Source: Burkholderia cenocepacia (lineage in GTDB: Bacteria; Pseudomonadota; Gammaproteobacteria; Burkholderiales; Burkholderiaceae). From it: a DNA stretch of 64,000 bases. Positions 1 to 8,450 of the stretch are shown here, one piece after another. The position numbers were made by a program, and so were the translations under genes. Within the stretch, counting starts at the first letter, position 1; each line of letters begins with the position of its first letter. Below the pieces are notes generated by a model that did no database searches, was not told where the DNA came from, and saw only the letters and a program-made list of their open reading frames with translations. The stretch lies in assembly GCF_014211915.1 (NCBI RefSeq), contig NZ_CP060039.1, positions 1 to 64,000 on the forward strand, in the 5' to 3' direction.

Positions 1-96
1 TGGTAGTTTTGCCTGACCGACGTTGATTCACCGACGCGCCGCCCCACATGCGGCGCGCACCACAACTAAGCCAATCCACGGATGGAGATGAGAGAC

Positions 97-1597
97 ATGC
101 AGGACCAGTACATCCTCGCGCTTGACCAGGGCACCACGAGTTCCCGCGCGATGCTGTTCGATCGCCAGGGCAACATCGTATCGATCGCCCAGAAGGAATT
201 CGAACAGATCTACCCGCAACCCGGCTGGGTCGAGCACGACCCGCAGGAAATCTGGTCGACGCAAGCCGGCGTCGCCGCGGAAGCCGTCACGCGCACGGGC
301 CTGAACGGCACGTCGATCGCGGCGATCGGCATCACGAACCAGCGCGAAACGACCATCGTCTGGGATCGCGAGACGGGCCAGCCGGTCTACAACGCGATCG
401 TCTGGCAGGATCGCCGCACCGCCGATTTCTGCGACTCGCTGAAGAAGCAGGGCCTCGAAGCGAAGGTGCGCGCGAAGACCGGCCTGCCGATCGACTCGTA
501 CTTCTCCGCGACGAAGATCCGCTGGATCCTCGACAACGTGCCGGGCGCGCGCGACAAGGCGCGCCAGGGCAAGCTCGCGTTCGGCACCGTCGACAGCTGG
601 CTCGTGTGGAACTTCACGAAGCACGAACTGCACGTGACCGACGTGACGAACGCGTCGCGCACGATGCTGTTCAACATCCATACGCGCGAATGGGACAGCG
701 AGCTGCTCGAACTGCTCGACATCCCGCGCAGCATGCTGCCGGAAGTGAAGGCATCGTCGGAAATCTACGGCCACACCAAGACCACCGTGTTCGCATCGAA
801 GATCCCGCTCGCGGGCATCGCCGGCGACCAGCACGCGGCGCTGTTCGGCCAGATGTGCACGACCTCGGGCATGGTAAAGAACACCTACGGCACCGGCTGC
901 TTCCTGATGATGAACACCGGCGACAAGCCGATCGAATCGAAGAACAACCTCGTCACGACGATCGCCTGGCAGATCGGCGACGACGTGCAGTACGCGCTCG
1001 AAGGCAGCATCTTCATCGCGGGCGGTCGTGCAGTGGCTGCGCGACGGCGTCGGCCTCATCAAGACGGCCGCGGAAATCGAGGCGCTCGCCGCGAGCGTGC
1101 CGCACACCGACGGCGTGTATCTCGTGCCCGCGTTCGCCGGCCTCGGCGCACCGCACTGGAACGCACGGGCGCGCGGCTCGGTGTTCGGCGTCACGCGCGG
1201 CACGAGCGCCGCGCATCTCGCGCGCGCGGCGCTCGATGCGATCGCGTATCAGTCGCTCGACGTGCTGGCCGCGATGGAAGCCGATTCGGGCATCAGCATC
1301 GGCGAGTTGCGCGTCGACGGCGGCGCCAGCGCGAACGACCTGCTGATGCAGTTCCAGGCCGACCTGCTCGGCGTCGACGCGGTGCGTCCGCAGATCACCG
1401 AGACGACCGCGCTCGGCGCGGCCTACCTCGCGGGTCTCGCGATCGGCTACTGGAAGAACCTCGACGAAGTGCGCGACCAGTGGCAGCTCGATCGCCGCTT
1501 CGCACCGTCGATGCCGAAGGAGCAGGTCGAGCAGCGCATGGCCGGCTGGCAGCGTGCGGTGCGCGCCGCGAAGGCATGGGCCGACGACACCCGGTAA
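97..1597 (+). pseudogene. glpK: Glycerol kinase, frameshifted as sequenced (2-nt deletion)
   Basis: FGGY-family kinase that phosphorylates glycerol to sn-glycerol 3-phosphate in the cytoplasm. The N-terminal half reads from ATG 97 and has the nucleotide-binding motif DQGTTSSR near residues 10-17 and the later YGTGCF motif. At about 1021-1026, after residue 309, the frame breaks: GSIFIAG should continue into a V-Q-W-L-R segment, which is found intact in another frame and runs to the stop at 1595-1597. Restoring two bases gives 500 residues, the normal family length. ATG 97 is preferred over the in-frame ATG at 82 because GGAGA (84-88) lies 8 nt upstream of it. glpF follows 80 nt later. The change sits in a GC-repeat, so sequencing error is the likeliest cause; a true null allele is the alternative. 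Confidence 0.9.
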
Positions 1598-1677
1598 TCC
1601 GAACTACTCCAAACGACATACAACAACACCGGCGGACCGCGCAGCGCGCGAGTCCGCCGTGACTTCGAGAGACAATC

Positions 1678-2393
1678 ATGTCACCTTATATTGCAGAATT
1701 CATCGGCACGGCGATCCTCGTGCTGCTCGGCAACGGCGCGGTCGCAAACGTGCTGCTTGCAAAGACCAAGGGCAAAGGCGCGGATCTGATCGTGATCGTG
1801 ATGGGCTGGGCGATGGCGGTATTCGTCGCGGTCTACGTGACCGCGTCGTTCAGCGGCGCGCACCTGAACCCGATCGTCACGATCAGCCTCGCGCTCGCGG
1901 GCAAGTTCGCGTGGTCGAAAGTCGGCGGCTACGTGCTCTCGCAGATGCTCGGCGGGATGGCGGGCGCGCTGCTCGTGTGGCTCGCGTATCGCCAGCACTT
2001 CGCGAAGGAAGCCGATGCGGACCTGAAGCTCGCGGTGTTCTGCACGGCGCCGGCGATCCGCAGCACCACGCACAACGTGCTGACCGAAGCGATCTGCACG
2101 TTCGTGCTGATCCTCGGCGTGCTGTATCTCGCGTCGCCGCAAGTCGGCCTCGGCGCACTCGACGCGCTGCCCGTCGGCCTGCTCGTGCTCGGCATCGGCA
2201 TCTCGCTCGGCGGCCCGACCGGCTACGCGATGAGCCCGCGCGCGACCTGTCGCCGCGCATCATGCATGCGCTGCTGCCGATTCCCGGCAAGCGCGACAGC
2301 GACTGGCGCTATGCGTGGGTGCCCGTCGTCGGCCCGCTGCTCGGCGGCGCGGCGGCAGCCGGCCTGTATCTGCGCCTGCACGCGATGGCCTGA
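1678..2393 (+). pseudogene. glpF: Glycerol uptake facilitator (aquaglyceroporin), frameshifted as sequenced
   Basis: MIP-family channel that lets glycerol diffuse through the inner membrane; GlpK then traps it. The ORF from ATG 1678 reads a normal aquaglyceroporin with several membrane helices up to about residue 187. The frame is lost at 2233-2240, and the remaining 50 or so residues (ending LRLHAMA) are in another frame, stopping at 2391-2393. One missing base restores 238 residues. Both half-helix motifs are atypical: the first reads N64-P-I instead of NPA, and the second, where the frame breaks, reads S-P-(A)-R-D where N-P-A-R-D is expected. The break lies at a CCCG/GCGC run and is probably a sequencing deletion. 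The Ser may be part of the same error. Confidence 0.88.
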
Positions 2394-2407
2394 TCGCGGT
2401 CTGAACG

Positions 2408-2436
2408 AAGCGCGCGGCGTTCGCTGCCGCGCGCTT
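2408..2436. terminator. Hairpin between convergent glpF and the reductase gene
   Basis: An 11-bp stem (AAGCGCGCGGC paired with GCCGCGCGCTT) with a 7-nt loop lies just after the glpF stop and is followed by a T/C-rich run. It sits between two convergent genes and probably ends transcription from glpF, and perhaps from both sides. Confidence 0.65.
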
Positions 2437-2453
2437 CATTTCCCTCCTTTCCG

Positions 2454-3704
2454 CTACCGGTCATTCACGGCCGTCACCAGCGACTTCAGCTTCACGTCGA
2501 CGTCCGCGACCGCCGCCGGCGTCACGTCGATCCCGCGTTCGACCAGCATCCTCGCCACGCGCATTTCCTTCACGAATCCCGCCGCCCGGCCGAAGCCGCT
2601 CGCCGCGACGAGCCGCGCGAGCGCATCGAAATGGAAATGGATTTCCGCATCGTCGCCAAGGCTGCGTGCGACCGACTGCGTACCGAGCGCCGGCTCCCCG
2701 GCCACCTGCAACTGCGCATCGTATTGATCGGACCAGAACCACGGCGTGTCGCGATACGCTTCGCCCGCACCGAGCATGTTGCGGGCGGCGACGTGCGCTT
2801 GCGTCTCGGCGCCGTGCCAGGTCTCCTGTCGAACCGGCTGGCCCGATAACGCGCTCGGAAACACCGCGACGTCGCCGGCCGCGTAGATGCCGCGCGCCGA
2901 TGTCTCGAGCTGCGCATTCACGACGATGCCGCGCTCGACCGCGAGGCCCGCATCGCGCGCCAGTTCATCGGCCGGTTCGATGCCGATGCCGGCCACGACC
3001 GTGTCGGCGAGTAGCGTGTCGCCGTCGTCGAGCACGACGGCCAGCGCACCGCCCGACGTCCGCTCGATCGCAACCGGCTTTCGGTTCAGGCGAATCGCCA
3101 CGCCCTGCGCATCGTGCGCCGCATGCACGCGCGTCGCGATGGCTTCCGGCACAGCGCGGCCGAGCAGTCGCGGCGCCGCGTCGAGCACGGTCACGCGGCA
3201 GCCGCGCCGACGCGCCGACGCCGCGACTTCGAGACCGATGAAACCGCCGCCGATCAGCACGATCCGCGCGTCGGGCACGAGCCGCGCGCCGAGTACCGCC
3301 GCATCGTCGAGCGTGCGCAACGCGACTACGCCGTCGAGCGCCGCGCCAGGAATGGCCAGACGGCGCGCACGGCCGCCGGTGGCCAGCAGCAGCGCGTCGT
3401 AGCCGAACACGTGTCCGCCGGACATGCGCACTTCGCGTGCGTGCGGATCGATACGCTCGACGGTCGCGACGATCCGCTCGATGCGGTCGACCGTCCATGC
3501 GTCGGCATCGCGCAACCGGCATTGCACCGCGCTGCGCTCGCCCGTCAGCACGCCCTTGGATAACGGCGGCCGCTCGTACGGCGGATGCGGCTCCGCGCCG
3601 ATCAGCACGATGCGCCCGCGCCAGCCGGACGCGCGCAGCACCTGCGCCGCGCGGCCGCCGGCATGGCCCGCGCCGACGATCGCCATCACCCGGTCGCTGG
3701 TCAT
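2454..3704 (-). CDS. FAD-dependent NAD(P)H:ferredoxin reductase, MocF type
   Basis: Pyridine nucleotide-disulfide-type flavoprotein of 416 residues that should pass electrons from NAD(P)H to a Rieske ferredoxin. An N-terminal dinucleotide-binding motif (GAGHAG, residues 11-16), a central NAD(P) motif (IGGGFIGLE) and the FAD contact YAAGD are visible, in the order usual for rubredoxin/ferredoxin reductases of oxygenase systems. It ends a leftward set with the Rieske ferredoxin gene (4-nt gap) and a desaturase-fold oxygenase gene. This trio matches the layout described for mocD, mocE and mocF of rhizopine catabolism. The redox role is well supported; the partner assignment is inferred from adjacency. 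Confidence 0.9.
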   Translation of the reverse strand: MTSDRVMAIVGAGHAGGRAAQVLRASGWRGRIVLIGAEPHPPYERPPLSKGVLTGERSAVQCRLRDADAWTVDRIERIVATVERIDPHAREVRMSGGHVFGYDALLLATGGRARRLAIPGAALDGVVALRTLDDAAVLGARLVPDARIVLIGGGFIGLEVAASARRRGCRVTVLDAAPRLLGRAVPEAIATRVHAAHDAQGVAIRLNRKPVAIERTSGGALAVVLDDGDTLLADTVVAGIGIEPADELARDAGLAVERGIVVNAQLETSARGIYAAGDVAVFPSALSGQPVRQETWHGAETQAHVAARNMLGAGEAYRDTPWFWSDQYDAQLQVAGEPALGTQSVARSLGDDAEIHFHFDALARLVAASGFGRAAGFVKEMRVARMLVERGIDVTPAAVADVDVKLKSLVTAVNDR

Positions 3705-3708
3705 CGCG

Positions 3709-4017
3709 TCATACCTCGATCAGGATGCGGCCGTCCTCGATCTTCGCGCGGTACGTGCGCAGCCTCTCGCACGCGGGCGCCGACAGCGGCCGGCCGTCGC
3801 GCACGTCGAAGCGGCCGTTGTGCTTCGGGCACTCGATCACGTGATCCATCACGAGCCCGTCCGCGAGATGCACCTGCTCGTGCGTGCACAGACCGTCGCT
3901 CGCGTAAACCTCGCCGTCGATCCGGTAGATCGCATACGTGCGGCCGGCGTGATCGAAGCGCGCGACGTCTTCGTCGTCGATGTCGTCGAGCGCGCCGGTG
4001 TCGATCCATTGCGTCAT
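3709..4017 (-). CDS. Rieske [2Fe-2S] ferredoxin, MocE type
   Basis: Small soluble electron carrier of 102 residues. The Rieske cluster ligands are clear: C44-x-H46 (CTH) and C63-x2-H66 (CPKH), 16 residues apart, as in ferredoxins of dioxygenase systems. It lies between the reductase (4 nt downstream) and the oxygenase (36 nt upstream) on the same strand, so it probably shuttles electrons from reductase to oxygenase. MocE of rhizobia has the same role and neighbours. No signal peptide is seen, so it acts in the cytoplasm. Confidence 0.92.
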   Translation of the reverse strand: MTQWIDTGALDDIDDEDVARFDHAGRTYAIYRIDGEVYASDGLCTHEQVHLADGLVMDHVIECPKHNGRFDVRDGRPLSAPACERLRTYRAKIEDGRILIEV

Positions 4018-4053
4018 GGTGCGTGTCTCCTTCGTTGTGAGGTTCGGTAGCGG

Positions 4054-5136
4054 TCAGGCGCGCGCGGCATCCGGCACCGGCCGCACGACGTAATCGGACG
4101 GGTCGCGCGTCTGCCGGACCAGCGCCGGCACGATCTCCGCATAGGCCGCCAGCGTGCTGCGGTACGGCGGCGGCATGTCGGCCTTCACGACTTCGTGCAG
4201 CTTCGGCAGCGCATGGAACGGCACCATCGGGAACATGTGGTGCTCGACGTGATAGTTCATGTTCCAGTACAGGAAGCGGAACACCGGATTCATCATCACG
4301 GTCCGGCAGTTGCGCCGGTGATCGAGCACGTTCTCCGGCATGCCCGCGTGCTGCGTGAGGCCGAAGTACAGGTACAGCCATGCGCCGTAGAGGCTCGGCA
4401 GCCCGATGTAGAGCAGCGGCAGGAGCGTGTGCCAGTACACCGCCGCGCCCGTCACGAGCGCGTAGATCGCGAGATGGATGCGCGACTCGCGCACGACCTT
4501 CGGCCATTCCGACTCGGGCACGTAGGTGCGTTCCTCGTCGTCGAGCCGGCCGGTGAACGACACCGCGATCATCTTGCGCAGCTCGCCGGCCACGTGCTTC
4601 AGCGCGACGACGTTCAGCGCGAGCGCGAGCCAGTCGGTCGGCTTCGGCGCGGCGATTTCCGGATCGCGCCCGACGACCAGCGTATCGGTGTGATGGCGCG
4701 CATGGCTCCAGCGCCAGGCGGTCGCGCGGCGGAACACCTGGAACGACGCGACCTGGTACAGCACGTCGTTCATCCAGCGCGTGCGGAACGCGGTGCCGTG
4801 CCCGCATTCGTGCCAGCGCGAATCGGCCGGGCTGCAGTACAGCGTGCCGTACACGAAGAACGCGGGAATCGCCCACGCCGAATGCGCGCGCCACGCCAGC
4901 CACGCGAGCGCGCCGCTGATCGCGATCGCCGCATACCAGATCAGCGTGTCGCGAATCGCCCGCGCATCGCCGCGCTGCATCAGCTGCTTCATCAGCGGCC
5001 GCGGCACCGCGCACCGGTACCACGCGGCGTTGACGAGCCCGGCCGCGTGTGCGCGCTCGCCGGCGCCGCCGATCATTCGGTATGCCTGACGGCGCGCCGC
5101 CGTGGGTTCGCGTGCCGGGTCGTCGGGTTGGGCCAC
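4054..5136 (-). CDS. Desaturase-fold membrane di-iron oxygenase, MocD type
   Basis: Integral membrane fatty-acid-desaturase superfamily protein of 360 residues. The histidine boxes that bind the di-iron centre are visible: HECGH (109-113), HARHH (145-149), an extra Q-H near 262-263 and HVEHH (296-300). Hydrophobic stretches near 62-100 and 222-260 should be membrane helices. Translation starts at GTG 5136, preceded by AGGAG 6 nt upstream; no closer ATG is present. With its own Rieske ferredoxin and reductase it resembles MocD, which with MocE and MocF is reported to demethylate the rhizopine 3-O-methyl-scyllo-inosamine. A fatty acid desaturase or hydroxylase with another substrate remains possible. 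The substrate is not known from sequence. Confidence 0.88.
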   Translation of the reverse strand: MAQPDDPAREPTAARRQAYRMIGGAGERAHAAGLVNAAWYRCAVPRPLMKQLMQRGDARAIRDTLIWYAAIAISGALAWLAWRAHSAWAIPAFFVYGTLYCSPADSRWHECGHGTAFRTRWMNDVLYQVASFQVFRRATAWRWSHARHHTDTLVVGRDPEIAAPKPTDWLALALNVVALKHVAGELRKMIAVSFTGRLDDEERTYVPESEWPKVVRESRIHLAIYALVTGAAVYWHTLLPLLYIGLPSLYGAWLYLYFGLTQHAGMPENVLDHRRNCRTVMMNPVFRFLYWNMNYHVEHHMFPMVPFHALPKLHEVVKADMPPPYRSTLAAYAEIVPALVRQTRDPSDYVVRPVPDAARA

Positions 5137-5211
5137 TTCTGTCTCCTGGGGTTCTTGTGCGCGGCAAGCGCTTCGCCACAGGAACGAAATTAGGCGACCG
5201 GCCGCCCCGCC

Positions 5212-5237
5212 TCAATCGAAACGTTGACGAAATTTCG
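5212..5237. promoter_or_regulatory. Candidate LacI-family operator in divergent intergenic region
   Basis: The 165-nt region between the oxygenase gene and the lacI-type gene contains AACGTT (5220-5225) flanked by TCAA and TTGA, then the perfect palindrome CGAAATTTCG (5228-5237). LacI-family operators are short palindromes with a central CG, so these are the best candidate sites for control of both divergent transcripts. Only the symmetry is seen; binding is inferred. Confidence 0.35.
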
Positions 5238-5301
5238 CCATCGCTTTAGCGTTCCCGACAACGCCACGCGATCGATGGCGACCCTCATGATGGAGACGAC
5301 C

Positions 5302-6366
5302 ATGGCAGGTGAATCCGGGCCGCGCTGGCGCAAGCGCACCGCGCGCTTCGACGAGATCGCGGCGCTCGCCGGCGTCAGCACGACGACCGTCGACCGCGTG
5401 CTGAACGAGCGTGGCAGCGTCTCCGCGCAGGCGCGCGAACGCGTGGTGGCGGCCGCGCGGCAACTCGGCGTGCCGCGACAGTTGCCCGACACGCGGCACG
5501 GGTTGATCCACGTCGACGTGCTGCTGCCGGACACCGACGCGCCGTTCTTCCGACGATTGCAGCAGGCGCTGCAGCGCTCGCTGCAGATGCTCGACCGGCG
5601 CGTGGTCGTGCACCGGACGATCCTGCCCGCCGCGGACGACGCGCGCGCCGCCGCGCTGATCGAACGGCCCGCGTACCGGCGCGCGGCGCTGATCGTCACC
5701 GCGCACGACACGGCCCGCGTGCGTGACGCACTGGCTGCCGCGATCGCGCGGGGCGAAACCGTCGTCACGATGGTCACCGACATCGGCGGCATCGACCGCG
5801 CGCACTTCGCCGGCATCGATAACTATCGCGCCGGGCGCACGGCCGGCTACTACATCGGCCGCCTCGCCGCGCGCCCTGGCCGCGTGCTGCTGCTCGGCGG
5901 CCGGATGGGCTACCGCGCGCACGCCGACCGGATGGCCGGCTGCCGCGACCAGCTCGCCGACGCGTTCGCCGCCGTGCGCTGCGACGATGAACCGATCGAG
6001 ACGCTCGACCAGGACGACCGCTGCTACCGCGCGGTGTCGAAGGCGCTGCAGGCGCACGACGACGTGGTCGCGATCTACAACAGCGGCGCCGGTTCGGCCG
6101 GCATCGAAGCGGCGCTGCGCAAGGCCGGCGCGATCGGGCGCGTGGTGTGGATCGGCCACGAGATGATCGACCTGCACCGTACCTTCATCGAAGCCGGCGC
6201 GATGGATCTCGCGATCGACCAGGATCCGGACGGGCAGGCGATTTCCGCGCTGCAGCACGTGCTGCATGCGTGCGGCATCGTCGAACAGCCGCCGCCGGAC
6301 GACCCGGTCGAATTCCGCGTGTTCTGTCCGGCGAACGTGAGGACGAGCGCGTACCTGCAGGCGTGA
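5302..6366 (+). CDS. LacI-family transcriptional regulator
   Basis: DNA-binding sugar-type regulator of 354 residues from ATG 5302. An N-terminal helix-turn-helix reads FDEIAALAGVSTTTVDRVLN, followed by a hinge and a periplasmic-binding-protein-like effector domain. ATG 5302 is chosen because GGAG (5292-5295) lies 6 nt upstream; in-frame ATGs at 5275, 5287 and 5290 and the longer ORF from 5224 lack a better site. It is divergent from the mocDEF-like set and upstream of TIM-barrel and dehydrogenase genes, so it probably controls both directions. The effector is likely a cyclitol or sugar derivative; this is inference from context. Confidence 0.88.
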   Translation: MAGESGPRWRKRTARFDEIAALAGVSTTTVDRVLNERGSVSAQARERVVAAARQLGVPRQLPDTRHGLIHVDVLLPDTDAPFFRRLQQALQRSLQMLDRRVVVHRTILPAADDARAAALIERPAYRRAALIVTAHDTARVRDALAAAIARGETVVTMVTDIGGIDRAHFAGIDNYRAGRTAGYYIGRLAARPGRVLLLGGRMGYRAHADRMAGCRDQLADAFAAVRCDDEPIETLDQDDRCYRAVSKALQAHDDVVAIYNSGAGSAGIEAALRKAGAIGRVVWIGHEMIDLHRTFIEAGAMDLAIDQDPDGQAISALQHVLHACGIVEQPPPDDPVEFRVFCPANVRTSAYLQA

Positions 6367-6398
6367 ATCCCGCCGTGCGGCACACCGTGTGCGCACGA

Positions 6399-6431
6399 TG
6401 AAAAAATCGACCACGGCATGGGCGATTTTTC
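6399..6431. terminator. Possible hairpin after the lacI-type gene
   Basis: AAAAATCG with imperfect CC pairs to GG-CGATTTTT across a 7-nt loop, with A- and T-rich outer arms as in bidirectional terminators. Just upstream (6375-6396) GTGCG-g-CACAC pairs with GTGTG-CGCAC around one base. The latter could be a second hairpin or an operator for the gene at 6510. Confidence 0.4.
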
Positions 6432-6509
6432 GTCAACCTTTGTCATGCAGCCCGCGCCGCGCATCCGTACATTGATCAGCCATCCACGGACAACAACGGA
6501 CAGGAGACG

Positions 6510-7511
6510 ATGGCTGAACCGATCCTCATCGGCGTGAACCTCGACGGCGTGCTCGAACACGACGGGCTGCCGCCGCCCACGCCCGCCGAACGTTTCCGGA
6601 GGGTCGCCGCTGCCGGCGTGTTCGATTACATCGAAAAGAACCCGGCGCGCGGCGAGGACCTGTCGCCGTATTTCGCGCTGGTCGATCGCCACGCGCTGCC
6701 GATCCGCGTGATCGGCGGCATCTGGTGCGCGGGCCGCGACGAAGCGCATGTCGCCGAGATCGTCGCCGCGGGTGCGCGGTTCGGCAGCACGGTGCTCAAC
6801 TGCCAGCTACATGCGCGTCACGCGGACGGCCACCTGCTGTCGGACCGCGAAGTCGCCGATTTCTACCTGCGTGCGTACGCATTGGGCGAGCCGGTCGGCT
6901 GCCTGCCGAGCCTCGAAGTGCACGTCGACATGTGGAGCGAGGACTTCATGCGCGTGGCGCGCGTCGCGCAGCTTGTCGAGCAGGCCGGCGCACCGTTCCG
7001 TATCACGCTCGATCATTCGCACCTGCTGTTCAAGATCGGCAACCGCGCCGAGCTCGACGCATCGGGCCTGCGCGAATCGGCCGACGGTGGCCATGCGCTG
7101 CTCGACCCGGCGTCGGCCGCCGCGATCTACGCCGACTGGATCGCGCGCGGCTGGGTCCGGCATGCGCATGCGCGCAGCGTGACGCCGAACAACCCCGAGA
7201 ACCGCTGGATGCGCCGCGCGGACGGCAGCCCCGGCCGCGGCATCCAGTACCCGTTCGTCGCGCCCGCGCCGGGCGCGTATCGCGGCGAATGGCGCGCGGA
7301 TGCGCTGGACACGTGGAAAGCCGCGCTGCGTCAGTTGCTGCGAACGCAGGCTCACGCGCGGCCACCGCTGCTCGCGCAGATCAGCTGCGAGTTCATCCCG
7401 TTTCCCGACTACGGCGGCGGCGCGCGCTATTCGATCTTCGACAACAACGTCGCGTGCGCGCACTGGCTGCGCGACACGTGGCAGACACTTGCCGCGCGCA
7501 CCGGCACCTGA
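6510..7511 (+). CDS. Xylose-isomerase-like TIM barrel protein of unknown substrate
   Basis: Cytoplasmic sugar phosphate isomerase/epimerase superfamily (IolE/MocC/IolI-like) protein of 333 residues. A strong AGGAGA (6502-6507) precedes ATG 6510. Acidic and histidine residues at the ends of presumed strands could bind a divalent metal: E136, D168-H169, H218/H220 and E294. It is longer than IolI-type proteins, with an insertion rich in charged residues near 180-250. It is the first structural gene after the LacI regulator and is followed 40 nt later by a second TIM barrel gene. A role in isomerising or dehydrating an inosose-like intermediate is plausible, but I do not recognise the exact subfamily. 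Confidence 0.82.
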   Translation: MAEPILIGVNLDGVLEHDGLPPPTPAERFRRVAAAGVFDYIEKNPARGEDLSPYFALVDRHALPIRVIGGIWCAGRDEAHVAEIVAAGARFGSTVLNCQLHARHADGHLLSDREVADFYLRAYALGEPVGCLPSLEVHVDMWSEDFMRVARVAQLVEQAGAPFRITLDHSHLLFKIGNRAELDASGLRESADGGHALLDPASAAAIYADWIARGWVRHAHARSVTPNNPENRWMRRADGSPGRGIQYPFVAPAPGAYRGEWRADALDTWKAALRQLLRTQAHARPPLLAQISCEFIPFPDYGGGARYSIFDNNVACAHWLRDTWQTLAARTGT

Positions 7512-7551
7512 TTCGGACCCGCCCCACTCCAGCCTCAAGGACAGAACGACG

Positions 7552-8376
7552 ATGCAAACCTTCCACTTTTCGCTGAACCGGATGAGCGCGCCGCGCTTGC
7601 CGCTCGACCGCTACGTCGCGCTGTGCCGGCGCCTTGGCGTCGACACGATCGAAATCCGCAACGATCTCGACGGCGTCGAGCTCGCCGATGGCACGCCGGC
7701 GGCCGCCGTCCGCGCGACGGCCGAAGCCGGCGGCGTGACGATCCTGACGATCAACGCGCTGCAGCGCTTCGAGCAATGGAACGCCGAGCGCGCGGACGAA
7801 GCGACCGTGCTGGCCGACTACGCGGCGCAATGCGGCGCGCGTGCGCTGGTGCTGTGCCCGACCAACAGCCACGGCGACACGCGCAGCGCGGACGCCCGCC
7901 ATGCGGATCTCGTCACGGCGCTGAAGGCGCTGAAACCGATCCTCGAAGCCCGCGGCCTGCTCGGCTTCATCGAACCGCTCGGCTTCGAGGAATGCGCGCT
8001 GCGCCGCAAGTCGGACGCGGTGAAGGGCATCTACGCGGCGGCGGGCGAGCCGGTGTTCCGGCTCGTGCACGACACGTTCCATCATCACCTCGCCGGCGAG
8101 GACATCTTCTTCCCGAGCCTGACGGGCCTCGTGCACATCTCGGGCGTCGAGGACGCCGACCTGCCGGTCGACCGGATGCGCGACGGTCACCGCGTGCTGG
8201 TCGGCGGCGCGGACCGGCTCGGCAACATCCGGCAACTGCGCGAGCTGCTCGCGCGCGGCTACCGCGGCGCGCTGTCGTTCGAGCCGTTCGCAAACGAAAT
8301 CGCCGAAGCCGGCGACATCGAGAACCGGCTGCGCGCCAGCATCGACTACGTGCGCGGCGAGCTGGCGGATCGCTGA
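7552..8376 (+). CDS. IolI-like TIM barrel isomerase
   Basis: Xylose-isomerase-fold protein of 274 residues, close in length to Bacillus IolI (inosose isomerase). Candidate metal ligands fall at IolI-like spacing: E141 (FIEPLG), D174 (HDTFHH), H195 (LVHISG) and E244 (SFEPF). The family interconverts keto-inositols or related keto sugars. It lies between another TIM barrel gene and an inositol-dehydrogenase-like gene on the same strand, which supports a cyclitol pathway. Inosose isomerase or 2-keto-myo-inositol epimerase is the best guess; hydroxypyruvate isomerase-like activity is the main alternative. Confidence 0.82.
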   Translation: MQTFHFSLNRMSAPRLPLDRYVALCRRLGVDTIEIRNDLDGVELADGTPAAAVRATAEAGGVTILTINALQRFEQWNAERADEATVLADYAAQCGARALVLCPTNSHGDTRSADARHADLVTALKALKPILEARGLLGFIEPLGFEECALRRKSDAVKGIYAAAGEPVFRLVHDTFHHHLAGEDIFFPSLTGLVHISGVEDADLPVDRMRDGHRVLVGGADRLGNIRQLRELLARGYRGALSFEPFANEIAEAGDIENRLRASIDYVRGELADR

Positions 8377-8450
8377 GCGGACCGTCATGACGGCGCGCGC
8401 CCCATGCTGACCGTGCATCGGTAAACCAGCGGAATCCATAGGAAAACGGA

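Noticed and set aside
28..1203. 391-codon minus-strand frame opposite glpK
   Set aside because: Antisense to a clear glycerol kinase with no recognisable motif; shadow of GC codon bias.
6440..6473. TTGTCA and TACATT as a promoter for the first TIM barrel gene
   Set aside because: The spacing is 22 nt, too long for a standard sigma-70 promoter.
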